Part shown: positions 51,188 to 60,512 of the stretch, piece after piece
Layout of the letters: each line of letters starts with the position of its first letter
Position numbering within the stretch: the stretch's first letter is position 1
DNA from: Halogranum rubrum
GTDB taxonomy: Archaea > Halobacteriota > Halobacteria > Halobacteriales > Haloferacaceae
Direction: 5' to 3'
DNA length: 64,000 nt
Assembly (NCBI RefSeq): GCF_900114455.1
Contig: NZ_FOTC01000002.1
Span: forward strand, 62,001-126,000
Program-made: the position numbers and the translations under genes
The notes under the pieces: generated by a model
Database searches by the model: none
The model's input: only the letters and a program-made list of their open reading frames with translations
What the model was told of the DNA's origin: nothing

Positions 51188-52375
51188 ATGATACCACGGT
51201 CTCTCACGCTCCTCGCGGTCTTCTTTCTCGTGACGAGTACGGCCGCGCCTGCGGTCGTCGGTGCACAGGAGTCGACGACCTACGACGGCCAGCACGTCCA
51301 GTTCTCGGTCGACGACACCGCTCTCATCGACTACCGCGTCGACGGGACGACGTTCTTCGAGCGAATCGCCGTCCAGTCGAAACAGCAGGCCGAACAGAGC
51401 GGTGTCGTGAGCGTCGGTGCCGACGTCTCGTCGCTCGGGTCGCTCGCGGGGAGTGGCCTCTCGCTCGGGTCGACGACCGACGTGGAGACGACGGTCAGAG
51501 CCGACAGCGGGGCCACCCTCGACGTGCACGACAACACCCACGGTATCGTCGTCTTCCAGAGTGAGCAGCGAACTCAGTACCTCCAGGCGAACCTCAGCGA
51601 GACGACGGAGGCGACCTACCAGGGCGACGCGACGGTTCTCGTCGAGACCGAGAGCGGCCCACAGGCGTCCGTGTTCGTCGTCGGTGAGGGAAGCGTCGGC
51701 GTCAACGACGACGGTGACCTCACGGCGACGGTCGGGCCGGACGGCTATCTCGTCGTCCGGACCTACGAGGACGAACGCGGGACCGACGACCGGAATCAAG
51801 AGCAACTCATCGCCGACGGCGTCGCGACGGGCGAGGTCTATCTCGTGCAGCGCGGTGGCGAGACCGTCGTCGACACCGTCGCCTACGGCCGAAATACAAC
51901 TGTCGAGGTGACGAGTCAGAGCGCCGACGCACTCGACATGACCGTCGACAGAGCCGTCGAGTCGGGAACGGTAATTCTCACGAGCATCCCACAGGGGACG
52001 CTCGACGGAGCGGGTGACGGCACTGTCAACGTCACCGTCGACGGGGAAGTCGCCGGGGAAGCGCTGACCTACGGCGAACTCCAGATGGCCGCCGGCGGCG
52101 GACAGACCTCGAAGTACCTCGTCCAACAGAGCAGTAACGCCCGGGCGACGACTGAAGTCGGTATCGCGCTCAACCACTTCTCCGAGCGACAGGTGACGAT
52201 TCGCGGCGACGACGGCGACTCGGCCGAGTCGTCCGAATCGACGGCCGAAGCGTCACAGACGTCACAGACGTCGACGACGACGCCCGGGTTCGGGGCCGGC
52301 GTCGCCGTCCTCGCACTGCTCGCGACACTCGCTGGACTCGTCGGTCTCGCCGGCCGCGTCCGTCGACGGGACTAG
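51188..52375 (+). CDS. Secreted PGF-CTERM surface protein of unknown function
   Basis: This 395-residue protein has a Sec signal peptide (LTLLAVFFLVTSTAAPAVVG then AQES) and a beta-rich acidic body without recognised domain (residues 29-345). A Ser/Thr-rich stretch (SSESTAEASQTSQTSTTT), probably O-glycosylated, precedes PGFGAGVAVLALLATLAGLV and a basic end. That is the PGF-CTERM tripartite signal, cut by archaeosortase ArtA with lipid attachment. The mature protein should sit on the cell surface. It lies 52 bases after kdgK on the same strand. A similar tail occurs in the lipoprotein at 39329. Confidence 0.85.
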   Translation: MIPRSLTLLAVFFLVTSTAAPAVVGAQESTTYDGQHVQFSVDDTALIDYRVDGTTFFERIAVQSKQQAEQSGVVSVGADVSSLGSLAGSGLSLGSTTDVETTVRADSGATLDVHDNTHGIVVFQSEQRTQYLQANLSETTEATYQGDATVLVETESGPQASVFVVGEGSVGVNDDGDLTATVGPDGYLVVRTYEDERGTDDRNQEQLIADGVATGEVYLVQRGGETVVDTVAYGRNTTVEVTSQSADALDMTVDRAVESGTVILTSIPQGTLDGAGDGTVNVTVDGEVAGEALTYGELQMAAGGGQTSKYLVQQSSNARATTEVGIALNHFSERQVTIRGDDGDSAESSESTAEASQTSQTSTTTPGFGAGVAVLALLATLAGLVGLAGRVRRRD

Positions 52376-52465
52376 TTCTCCCCCGACGCCTCGCTGTCTG
52401 TCGGTTTTCCACCGTTCTCGCCCAACCGACACAACACCTAATCCGTTCGGCTTTGATTGGCGAGT

Positions 52466-53896
52466 ATGCACGTCGTCATCGTCGGTGCGTACGGGAGTGC
52501 GGGCGTCGCCGTCGCGGAGACGCTCTCGGACCACGTCGGAAGCAGAGTCGACCAGTTGACGCTCGTCGACAACGGCGAACCGGGTGGAGGGCTGTGTATC
52601 CTCCGTGGCTGTATGCCTTCGAAGGAGGTGCTCTCTGCGGCGGCCCACCGCTATCAGGCCCGCCACGACGACAGACTGACCGGCGACCCGCCGACCATCG
52701 ACCTCCACGAGACGGTGGCGACCAAAGACGACCACGTCCTCGGGTTCGCCGAACACCGTCGGTCGGCCGTCCACCGAATGGCGAGCGAGGAGGGCGTCGA
52801 GTTCCTCCACGGCACTGCGACGTTCGTCGACGACCACACGGTTCGCGTCTCGGATATCGACGGCGAGGACGGAGAGCGAGAACTCGATGCCGACTACGTC
52901 GTCGTCGCCACGGGGTCGTCGGTCAACGTCCCCGACCTCGACGGTATCGACGACGTCGACTACATGACGAGCGCAGACGTCCTCGATGCGACCGAGTTAC
53001 CCGAGTCGGGTGTCGTGATGGGGTTCGGCTACGTCGGTCTGGAACTTGTCCCGTACCTGAAGGAAGCGGGCGTCTCCGAACTCACCGTCGTCGAACACGA
53101 CGACCGGCCTTTAGACGAGGCCGACCCGGAGTTCGGTGACGACCTACTGGCTCTCTACCGCGAGGAGTTCGACATCGAGATTCTGACCGACACGCACGAG
53201 CAATCCGTCGAACAGACTGCAGACGGTGGCGTCAGACTCCACGTCGAGCGAGACGGCGAGTCGGCGGCCATCGAGGCGGAGCAACTCTTTCTCTTCACTG
53301 GCCGCCGACCGACCGTCGACGGCCTCGGCTTGGGGCACACGAGCCTCACGGTCGAAGACGGGTGGGTCGACGACACGATGCAGGCCCGCGACGACGGCCA
53401 CACCTTCGTCGTCGGCGACGTCAACGAGAAGGAACCCATCCTGCACGTCGCCAAAGAACAGGGATACGTGGCGGCCGACAACATCCTCGCACACGCCCGC
53501 GGCGAGGAGTTAGTGGATTACGAGAACGTCCACCACCACGTTGTCTTCTCGGGTGCGGCAGTCTACCCGTACGCCCGCGTCGGCCACTCGCGGTTCTCTG
53601 CGGACGAAGCGGGACTCGACTACGTCGCCGTCTCCCGTGAGGCGAGCGACGACGGCGTGTTCAAGACGAAGATGACGCCACGGGGCCGCGCGACGCTCGT
53701 CGTCGACGCCGACGACGGCACCGTGTTGGGGTATCAGGGTCTGCACTATCACGCCGACGTGATGGCCAAGACGATGCAGGTGGCCGTCGAGATGGAGTTG
53801 GACGTGCGCGACCTGCCGGACCGAGCGTACCACCCGACGACGCCGGAGATTCTCGACGGTCTGTTCCGGTCGGCGAGTAAGAAACTGGACGAGTGA
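52466..53896 (+). CDS. Dihydrolipoyl dehydrogenase-like FAD/NAD(P) disulfide oxidoreductase
   Basis: This 476-residue flavoprotein has an N-terminal FAD-binding strand (MHVVIVGAYGSAGVAVAE), the redox disulfide GGLCILRGCMPSKEVL, the second nucleotide-binding site VVMGFGYVGLELVPYL and the FAD motif HTFVVGDVNEKEPILH. The C-terminal dimerisation domain ends in RAYHPTTPEILDGL, matching HPTxxE. The family includes dihydrolipoyl dehydrogenase, mercuric reductase and mycothione reductase. The first glycine motif is GAYGSA rather than GxGxxG, a small oddity. No 2-oxoacid dehydrogenase genes are adjacent, so the partner is uncertain. Confidence 0.9.
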   Translation: MHVVIVGAYGSAGVAVAETLSDHVGSRVDQLTLVDNGEPGGGLCILRGCMPSKEVLSAAAHRYQARHDDRLTGDPPTIDLHETVATKDDHVLGFAEHRRSAVHRMASEEGVEFLHGTATFVDDHTVRVSDIDGEDGERELDADYVVVATGSSVNVPDLDGIDDVDYMTSADVLDATELPESGVVMGFGYVGLELVPYLKEAGVSELTVVEHDDRPLDEADPEFGDDLLALYREEFDIEILTDTHEQSVEQTADGGVRLHVERDGESAAIEAEQLFLFTGRRPTVDGLGLGHTSLTVEDGWVDDTMQARDDGHTFVVGDVNEKEPILHVAKEQGYVAADNILAHARGEELVDYENVHHHVVFSGAAVYPYARVGHSRFSADEAGLDYVAVSREASDDGVFKTKMTPRGRATLVVDADDGTVLGYQGLHYHADVMAKTMQVAVEMELDVRDLPDRAYHPTTPEILDGLFRSASKKLDE

Positions 53897-53989
53897 GCGT
53901 CGGCGACTCCGTATCCCACGAGCGAGCGTGATTCCGTGAGAGACTCTCAGCCGTGTCAACTAATGTCTATGGCGCATGCAAACCGCAGA

Positions 53990-53997
53990 TACATATG
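53990..53997 (+). promoter_or_regulatory. TATA-like box of the antiporter gene
   Basis: TACATATG is centred about 29 bases before the ATG at 54022, supporting that start over a frame open from 53953. Confidence 0.5.
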
Positions 53998-54021
53998 CGC
54001 CACCGGAATACCGTCGCTTGT

Positions 54022-55524
54022 ATGGCGACACTATCGTTCGAACCGCTGACATACGACGACATCCCGGCCGAGGACCGGCCGACGCTCGTGCAGGCGTTGG
54101 TACCGGTCGTCGGGATGTTGCTGTTTCTGAGCGTCGGAGCCATCGGACTGGGACTCGACGCGCACTTCCCGCTCGTGTGGGGGATGGTACTCACGGGGTT
54201 GGTCGGCCGCTACTGGATCGGCGTCTCGTGGCAGCGGATGTACGAAGGCATCGTCGACGGTCTTCGGATGGGGATGCAAGCGATACTCATCATCTTCGTC
54301 ATCTACATCCTCATCGCCGTCTGGACGGGTGCAGGGACGATTCCGGCGCTCATCTACTACGGGCTAGATATCCTCTCGCCGCAGATATTCCTGCCTGCGG
54401 CGGCGCTCTTGGCGACGCTCGTCGCGTTCGCCGTCGGTTCGTCGTGGACCACCGCAGGGACGCTCGGCGTCGCGTTCATCGGTATCGGGGCCGGACTCGG
54501 CATCCCCGAACCGATGACCGCGGGCGCGGTGCTGACCGGTGCCTACACCGGTGACAAGATTTCGCCGCTCTCGGACACGACGAACCTCGCCGCCGCCGTG
54601 ACGAACACCGACCTGATGACCCACATCCGGACGATGCGGGTCGGGACGGGCATCGCGCTCGGTATCTCGCTCGTCGGCTACGCACTGCTCGGCCTCTCCG
54701 CGACGGGCGGGTCGTCCGCTGGCCGTGTCGCGGAGATTCAGGGAGCCATCACCAGCGCCTACAGCGTCTCGCCGCTGGTGTTCGTCCCGCTCGTCGTGAC
54801 GTTCGGACTCGCGCTTCGCGGCTACCCGGCGCTTCCGGCGCTCGTGGCGGGTATCTTCACCGGCGTGTTCACGCAGATTTTCGTCCAAGGTCCGGTCAGC
54901 GTCGAGGGCTTCGTCACCGCGTGGGACGTCGCCCAGAACGGAACGGCCCCCGAGACGAGCGTCGAACTCGTCAACAGCCTCCTGAACACGGGCGGTCTGC
55001 TCGGGTCGGCGTGGACCATCACCATCGTCGTCGCCGCTCTGTCGCTCGGCGGCCTGCTCGAACGGACGGGCGTCCTCGCGGTCATCGCCCACGCAGTCGG
55101 CCAACTCATCTCGTCGGTCGCTGGTCTCACGGTCGGCACCGCAGCCTCGGCTATCGGGATGAACGTCCTCGCGGCCGAACAGTACATGTCCATCGTCGTC
55201 CCCGGCATGAGTCTTCGAGGGCTGTACGACGAGTACGACCTCGACTCGCGGAACCTCTCGCGCGGCGTCGAAGCCGCCGGGACGACGACGAGCGCACTCA
55301 TCCCGTGGAACGCGGGCGGTGTCTACATGGCGGGCGTCCTCGGTGTCCCCGTCTGGGCCGGGAACTGGGGACTCGCGGGCTACGCACCGTACTACTTCCT
55401 CGGGTTCCTCTCGCCCGCCATCCTCGTGGTGATGGGACTCACCGGATGGCGCATCACGAAGCAGGACGAGGAGACGGAAGCTGGTATCAAAGGTGCGGTC
55501 AAGTCCGTCGCGGACGACGACTGA
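54022..55524 (+). CDS. NhaC-family Na+/H+ antiporter
   Basis: This 500-residue membrane protein has about 11-12 helices. NhaC signatures include FAVGSSWTTAGTLGVAFIGI, TGAYTGDKISPLSDTTNLAA and IGMNVLAAEQYMSIVVPGMS, with charged residues inside the membrane region that could bind cations. The family exchanges Na+ for H+; some members exchange malate or lactate as well. In a haloarchaeon it would help keep Na+ low. It stands alone and converges with the CBS-domain gene. Confidence 0.93.
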   Translation: MATLSFEPLTYDDIPAEDRPTLVQALVPVVGMLLFLSVGAIGLGLDAHFPLVWGMVLTGLVGRYWIGVSWQRMYEGIVDGLRMGMQAILIIFVIYILIAVWTGAGTIPALIYYGLDILSPQIFLPAAALLATLVAFAVGSSWTTAGTLGVAFIGIGAGLGIPEPMTAGAVLTGAYTGDKISPLSDTTNLAAAVTNTDLMTHIRTMRVGTGIALGISLVGYALLGLSATGGSSAGRVAEIQGAITSAYSVSPLVFVPLVVTFGLALRGYPALPALVAGIFTGVFTQIFVQGPVSVEGFVTAWDVAQNGTAPETSVELVNSLLNTGGLLGSAWTITIVVAALSLGGLLERTGVLAVIAHAVGQLISSVAGLTVGTAASAIGMNVLAAEQYMSIVVPGMSLRGLYDEYDLDSRNLSRGVEAAGTTTSALIPWNAGGVYMAGVLGVPVWAGNWGLAGYAPYYFLGFLSPAILVVMGLTGWRITKQDEETEAGIKGAVKSVADDD

Positions 55525-55537
55525 CACCGCCGTCTCG

Positions 55538-55550
55538 TTCTCTCTTTCTC
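55538..55550 (+). terminator. T-rich stretch, possible antiporter terminator
   Basis: TTCTCTCTTTCTC starts 14 bases after the antiporter stop and is followed by further T-rich runs to 55575. Archaeal terminators are often plain T-rich tracts; no hairpin is obvious. Confidence 0.3.
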
Positions 55551-55594
55551 ACCGCTGTTTCTCGCTCGCTTTTCTTCGACCGAGCGTGACGATG

Positions 55595-56899
55595 CTACTC
55601 CGTTCCGGTCCCCGGCAGTTCTTCGTCTTCTCCGCTGTTCTCGTCCGCCACTTGCTCGACTCGAACGCGACTGATGCGGTTGCCGTCGATACTGTCGACG
55701 GTGAGCGAGACGCTCGCGACTTCGACGGTGTCGCCGACGTCACCGATACGGCCCAGTTCGGTGTTGATGAGACCGGCCACCGTCTCGAAGTCGCCTTCGA
55801 GCGGGAGTTCGACGCCGAGGAAGTCGTTGACCTCGCCGACGGTGACTTCGCCTTTCACGAGTAACCCTCTCGCCGTGGGCCGGATGAACCGCTCTTCGCC
55901 GACTTCGAAGATTTCGCCGACGATCTCCTCCAAGATATCTTCGATGGTGATGATGCCCTCCATCTCGCCGAACTCGTCGAGGACGATGACCATCGGGACT
56001 CGCTTGTCCTGCATCTCGGTGAGAAGGCTGTCGATTTCTCGGCTGTCCGGGACCTGTAACGTCGGCAAGAGCGCCTCTCGGAGGTGGCCACCCTCGCGGG
56101 CGGCGCGTTCGACGTCGCGGATGTCGGCGATGCCGACCATCCGTTCGAGCGTCCCCTCGTAGACGGGGAGCCTCGTGAGTCGGTTCGTCGAACAGACTTC
56201 GAGGACCTCCTCCAGCGGCGTCTCCACGTCGACGCCGACGACGTTTACGCGGGGAACCATCACCTCGCGGGCCGTCGTCGAACTGAGGTCGAAGACGCCT
56301 TGCACCATGTCGCGTTCCACTTCGTCGATGACGCCGACGCGCTCGCCCGTCGTGAGCAGCGCCTCTATCTCTTCGCGGGTGACGTAGGGGCGTTCGATAT
56401 CCTGTCCGCCGCCCGTGATTCGGTTGATACCGCGAGAGGCGACGTCGAAGAAGACCACGACCGGGTAGAGCGCCTTCTGGACGAGTTCGAGCGGCCGCGC
56501 CGTCGACAGCGCCAACGACTCGGCGTTGGCGACGCCGTACGATTTGGGCGAGATTTCGCCGAAGAGGAGGATGAGACCGCTCATGACGATCGTCGAGACG
56601 ATGGCCCCCGTGGTCGGGTCGAAGAGACGAGCGATGACTGCCGTCGCGATACTGGCCATCGCCACGTTGACGATGGTGTTGCCGACGAGGATGGTGACGA
56701 GGAGTCGGTGAGGGTCGTCACGGAGGCGTCGCAACGGGGCGACACGACTCTCCGTCTCGCGCTGCAAGAGCGCACTGAGGCGGTGGCGCTCTAGTGAGAA
56801 CACGGCGATTTCGCTTCCGGAGAAGAAGGCACTGCACACGAGCAGTGCCGCAACCGCAGCGACGCCGACTATCGTCGTCACGTCGAAGACCTGCACCAT
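55595..56899 (-). CDS. CNNM/CorC (hemolysin C)-family membrane protein with CBS pair
   Basis: This 434-residue protein has an N-terminal DUF21/CNNM membrane domain with about four helices (SAFFSGSEIAVFSLERHRLS, FGEISPKSYGVANAESLALS). Next come two CBS domains (STTAREVMVPRVNVVGVDVE; MVIVLDEFGEMEGIITIEDI) and a C-terminal CorC/HlyC transporter-associated domain. The family is linked to magnesium or cobalt homeostasis and efflux. The frame is open to 57367, but ATG at 56899 with a TATA-like box 27 bases upstream is clearly the start. Length is standard. Confidence 0.94.
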   Translation of the reverse strand: MVQVFDVTTIVGVAAVAALLVCSAFFSGSEIAVFSLERHRLSALLQRETESRVAPLRRLRDDPHRLLVTILVGNTIVNVAMASIATAVIARLFDPTTGAIVSTIVMSGLILLFGEISPKSYGVANAESLALSTARPLELVQKALYPVVVFFDVASRGINRITGGGQDIERPYVTREEIEALLTTGERVGVIDEVERDMVQGVFDLSSTTAREVMVPRVNVVGVDVETPLEEVLEVCSTNRLTRLPVYEGTLERMVGIADIRDVERAAREGGHLREALLPTLQVPDSREIDSLLTEMQDKRVPMVIVLDEFGEMEGIITIEDILEEIVGEIFEVGEERFIRPTARGLLVKGEVTVGEVNDFLGVELPLEGDFETVAGLINTELGRIGDVGDTVEVASVSLTVDSIDGNRISRVRVEQVADENSGEDEELPGTGTE

Positions 56900-56921
56900 A
56901 TCACACCATTCGGAGAGCGAG

Positions 56922-56930
56922 ACATAGTTC
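56922..56930 (-). promoter_or_regulatory. TATA-like box of the CNNM/CorC gene
   Basis: On the minus strand GAACTATGT is centred about 27 bases before the ATG at 56899. Confidence 0.45.
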
Positions 56931-57029
56931 CTTGCCACCGAACCGTGATTCTCCTTCACTGATACGTGGCCCTTCACTACCGAGGAGCGGACCGCCCGGC
57001 TTAAGCGGCCGCAGTCGGTATCGCATCCC

Positions 57030-57638
57030 ATGGAACTGACGACGAGCGGCCGGTTCCGCGTCCTCGACAGTCCCCGCGAGCGACCGGAACTCCTGCTCAT
57101 CGACCTAGACTCTTTCGACCCGACGTACGTCGAGACACAGGGGTACGACGACGCACTGGCCGACGCCGTCGACCGACTCCGCCCCGGGTTCGTCGTCGAG
57201 GCGACGCTCACGTGGACAGAGGACGGGACGCCGCGATTCGCCTCGCTCGACGTCGAACGAGAGACCCGACTGGAGTTCGTCGACGGCGTCACCGGCGTCT
57301 TCGAGGCCGCCCGCGAGACGTGGCAGACCGCCGAAGCCGAGAACGAGGGGATGAACTCCCGTGTCACCTACGACACGGACGGTGCGCCCAACGGCGTGCT
57401 CTACGTCTTCGCGAAGCAGGCCGGTGCGCGCGACCTGTTCGAGGAGTTTCGCAGCGGCGTCCGTCCCATCGAACCGCTCCTCCAACGGGTGAACGAGAAC
57501 CGCGACGACGACGACCCGCGCGAGGTGTTCGTGATGCGACCCGCCGACGAACCGTTCGTGTTGGTCTACATCGTCTTCCGAGCGGACGGTGTCCTCGCGA
57601 ACACGGTTCGTGACACCTACGACTGCCCGCGCGAGTGA
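57030..57638 (+). CDS. Conserved haloarchaeal protein, DUF6663-like
   Basis: This 202-residue soluble acidic protein has MELTTSGRFRVLDSPRERPE at the start, a middle FVVEATLTWTEDGTPRFASL, and RVTYDTDGAPNGVLYVFAKQ. I recall the family as DUF6663, restricted to haloarchaea and without known function. A GCTTAAGC box 27 bases upstream supports the ATG. No catalytic motif or metal site is apparent. It is divergent from the CNNM/CorC gene. Confidence 0.75.
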   Translation: MELTTSGRFRVLDSPRERPELLLIDLDSFDPTYVETQGYDDALADAVDRLRPGFVVEATLTWTEDGTPRFASLDVERETRLEFVDGVTGVFEAARETWQTAEAENEGMNSRVTYDTDGAPNGVLYVFAKQAGARDLFEEFRSGVRPIEPLLQRVNENRDDDDPREVFVMRPADEPFVLVYIVFRADGVLANTVRDTYDCPRE

Positions 57639-57782
57639 CGCCCGGTCGACGTGATGCTCGGGTCGGTAGAGTACTTAAACGAGTTTTCTAATCGCATGTA
57701 TTCAGTCGTCTAGGGCCGAAAGTAGGCTGTTCCCGAATATTCACCTATCTGTTTTGGCAAACGCGCTATACCGACTGCGCGT

Positions 57783-58154
57783 ATGGCACAAAGTATGAGC
57801 GTTGAAGACCGAAGCAGCACGTTCACCATCGCAACGACCGAGGACGACACCGACGCCGACATCCCCGCCGACACCGTCAGCGACGTGTTCGCGAACGCCC
57901 GCTGTCGCGCCGTCCTGAAGTACCTCCGTAGCCGCGACTCTGCAGTCGAGTTGGACGAACTGGCCACCGCCGTCGCCGCCACCGAGTTCGGAACCGACAG
58001 CGACGAGGTCCCCGAAGACCGCTACGAGCGCGTTCTCGTCTCGCTGCACCACACGCACCTGCCGAAACTGGCCGACGCCAGCATCGTCTCCGTCGACCGA
58101 ACCGACGGCGTCCGTGTGACCCGAAACACCGCTGCATTCGAGGCACTCGCATAA
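57783..58154 (+). CDS. Winged-helix DUF7344-like protein
   Basis: This 123-residue acidic protein has a disordered N-terminal 35 residues and then a compact helix-turn-helix-like domain: VSDVFANARCRAVLKYLRSR, a helix near VELDELATAVAA, and VLVSLHHTHLPKLADASIV before a wing (VDRTDGVRVTRN). This matches the DUF7344 winged-helix domain typical of haloarchaea, probably a DNA-binding regulator or adaptor. Two upstream AT-rich boxes (near 57672 and 57769) could drive it; which is used is unclear. Confidence 0.8.
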   Translation: MAQSMSVEDRSSTFTIATTEDDTDADIPADTVSDVFANARCRAVLKYLRSRDSAVELDELATAVAATEFGTDSDEVPEDRYERVLVSLHHTHLPKLADASIVSVDRTDGVRVTRNTAAFEALA

Positions 58155-58337
58155 CACCGCACCCTCCCTCCTCTGGCTCTCTACACCACTGAGTGACGAC
58201 GCGCTCCCTCGCTCGCCCGTTCGACCACGGGTCGTGTGTCGTCACCAGTGGTATCGCTGTCTCTCGGAACTCGGTTTTGTCTCCCACCATCGAGGAACCT
58301 CGGTCAGTCGATATCCACCGACGGCAGAGCCCCCACG

Positions 58338-58345
58338 TTTATAAC
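58338..58345 (+). promoter_or_regulatory. TATA box of the short-chain fatty acid transporter gene
   Basis: TTTATAAC is centred about 31 bases before the ATG at 58372; a strong match to the haloarchaeal consensus. Confidence 0.55.
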
Positions 58346-58371
58346 GGATTATCAGACACCTACGTCCACAC

Positions 58372-59817
58372 ATGGCAAACGTCGTCCGTCGGATGGCAGA
58401 GGGCAGTTCTCGCATCGTGGAGCGCTTCCTGCCCGAGGCGTTCCTGTTTGCGGTCCTGTTGACGTTCGTCGCCTACGGGATGGCGCTCGTCTTCGTCGAA
58501 CCACAGGCGTCGATGTTCACACACGCTCGAACCATCCTCACGGCTGGCTGGTACGGTGGGTTCTGGAACTTGCTCTCCTTTGCGATGCAGATGACGCTCA
58601 TCCTGATGACGGGATACGCGCTGGCACAGACGAGCGCCGTCGACGCACTCTTGGCTCGGTTGGCGACGATTCCGTCGAGTGAGCGGAGCGCCGCAGCGCT
58701 CGTCCCCGTCGTCGCCGCGACTGCTTCGTTCGTCCACTGGGGCCTCGGTCTCGTCGTCGGCGGTATCTTCGCCCGAAAGGTCGCCCAAGAGATCGAAGGC
58801 ATCGACTTCCCCATCGTCGTCGCCGGCGCGTACGCCGGGTTCGTCGTCTGGCACGGTGGTCTCGCCGGGTCGATTCCGCTCGTCTTGAACTCCGACGCCT
58901 CGAACGGGAACTTCCTGCTCGAAGCGGGCGTCCTCGACTCGACTATCGGCACTGCCGCGACCATCTTTACGCCGATGAACCTCGTGCTCTTTGCAGTCGT
59001 CGCGTTCCTCTTTCTCCCCGCGTTGTTCGCGCTGATGTACCCCGAACGCGAGGACAAGAAGACGCCAATCGACCCCGCACAGTTCGAGACGGCGACTGTC
59101 GCCGACGGCGGCGAGACGGCGACGAAAAACGTCTCTTCGTCCGGTGACCTCTCGGTCGCAGACCGTATCGAGCAGTCGACGACGCTCGTGCTCGTCGTCG
59201 GTCTCTCCGGACTGCTCGCCGTCGGTCTGTACTTCTTCGACGGCATCCAGAACGGCGTCATGCCGTGGAACAACCTCAACCTGAACATCGTCAACTTCGG
59301 CTTCCTCTTCTTGGGACTCCTGCTCCACGGGTCGGCAGCGGCTTACATCGACGTCGTCAAAGAGGCCGTCGAGAACGTCTGGGGTATCATTCTTCAGTTC
59401 CCGTTCTACGCGGGCATCATGGGCATCATGGCCTACGCGCCCGAGGGGTCGACGAGTCTCGCGACGCAGATTGCACAGGGGATGGTCCAACTCTCTCCGG
59501 AAGGCTTCTTCCTCCCCGCTATCGCCTTCCTCACCGCGGGTATCGTCAACTTCTTCGTTCCCAGCGGCGGCGGCGAGTGGGCCGTCATCGGCGAGACGCT
59601 CGTGACGGCGGCGAAAGCCAGTGGGACGAGTGTCCCCCGGGTGGCCATGGCCGCGGCGTGGGGCGACGCGTGGACGAACATGATTCAGCCGTTCTGGGCG
59701 ATTCCACTGCTGGCGATCAGTGGGCTCTCCGTCCGCGACATCATGGGCTACTGCGTGTTAGTGCTGTTCGGTGTCGGTGGTCTCGTCCTCGTCGCCGTGA
59801 CGTTCCTGCCGATGTAG
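58372..59817 (+). CDS. AtoE-family short-chain fatty acid transporter
   Basis: This 481-residue membrane protein has about 11-12 helices. The AtoE pattern is clear: RMAEGSSRIVERFLPEAFLF, ATASFVHWGLGLVVGGIFAR, YAGFVVWHGGLAGSIPLVLN and FFVPSGGGEWAVIGETLVTA, then AAAWGDAWTNMIQPFWAIPL. The family takes up short-chain fatty acids such as butyrate and acetoacetate. The 3-hydroxybutyrate dehydrogenase gene at 60513-61382 makes import of acetoacetate or 3-hydroxybutyrate likely. A strong TATA box fits a leaderless or short-leader mRNA. Confidence 0.93.
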   Translation: MANVVRRMAEGSSRIVERFLPEAFLFAVLLTFVAYGMALVFVEPQASMFTHARTILTAGWYGGFWNLLSFAMQMTLILMTGYALAQTSAVDALLARLATIPSSERSAAALVPVVAATASFVHWGLGLVVGGIFARKVAQEIEGIDFPIVVAGAYAGFVVWHGGLAGSIPLVLNSDASNGNFLLEAGVLDSTIGTAATIFTPMNLVLFAVVAFLFLPALFALMYPEREDKKTPIDPAQFETATVADGGETATKNVSSSGDLSVADRIEQSTTLVLVVGLSGLLAVGLYFFDGIQNGVMPWNNLNLNIVNFGFLFLGLLLHGSAAAYIDVVKEAVENVWGIILQFPFYAGIMGIMAYAPEGSTSLATQIAQGMVQLSPEGFFLPAIAFLTAGIVNFFVPSGGGEWAVIGETLVTAAKASGTSVPRVAMAAAWGDAWTNMIQPFWAIPLLAISGLSVRDIMGYCVLVLFGVGGLVLVAVTFLPM

Positions 59818-59907
59818 CGTTCACCGAACTCCCCCGACAGACTACAGAACTGCTTCGCCCGGAACTGGTCGACCGACCGGACCGAAATATGGGACGGAGA
59901 CGGTGAC

Positions 59908-60300
59908 TCAGGGACTCTCCGCCATCTTCTGTTCTACGTGGTCGAGAACCTGACCGTGTTCGTGTTGCGGACTGAAGAGAACGAAGTCGGACTTCTCGTC
60001 TGCTCGTACCGTGTGACCCGGTGGCCAGTAGAACATGTCGCCACCTTCGTCGGTCTCTTCGGTGCCGTCGGTGTAGGTGACGGTCAACTCACCGCTCACC
60101 ACGTATCCCCAGTGCGGCGACTGGCAGAGATCGTCTTCCAGTCCTTCGAGAAGTCCGGCAAGGTCGGTTCCTCTCTCCATCGTAAAGTGTTCTGCAGCGA
60201 TGTTTCCGTACCCCGTCGCGTCGCCGAAGTCTGGCTGATGCCGAGCCACGGCGTTCGGGCTGTCGATTTTGGTCGGAATATCGTGTGTTGCAATCTTCAT
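59908..60300 (-). CDS. Cupin-domain protein
   Basis: This 130-residue single cupin has the two motif regions: LCQSPHWGYVVSGELTVTYT (motif 1, with only some usual histidines) and GGDMFYWPPGHTVRADEKSD (motif 2). The N-terminus is MKIATHDIPTKIDSPNAVAR. Such small cupins serve as enzymes or ligand sensors; the function here is unknown. The frame is open to 60516, but ATG at 60300 begins the recognisable protein. It converges with the transporter gene and lies downstream of the dehydrogenase on the same strand, after a 212-base gap. Confidence 0.85.
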   Translation of the reverse strand: MKIATHDIPTKIDSPNAVARHQPDFGDATGYGNIAAEHFTMERGTDLAGLLEGLEDDLCQSPHWGYVVSGELTVTYTDGTEETDEGGDMFYWPPGHTVRADEKSDFVLFSPQHEHGQVLDHVEQKMAESP

Positions 60301-60512
60301 CGGTCTCCTCTCCGTGTGAAGCACGCGACTGGACACGGCACGCTCGACTACGTCGCTCCTCTCGGAGTGCTTCCAGTGTACTTCGACCGCTACCGTGTTA
60401 CCTCTTGTCACTCCACATCCCGACTGTCGAACGTAGCGCGTTGTCTGCCCGCGGTGAACACTGAGCAGTACGCACGAGTCGGCACGTCTCTCGGTTCGTC
60501 TTTCGTCTCCGC

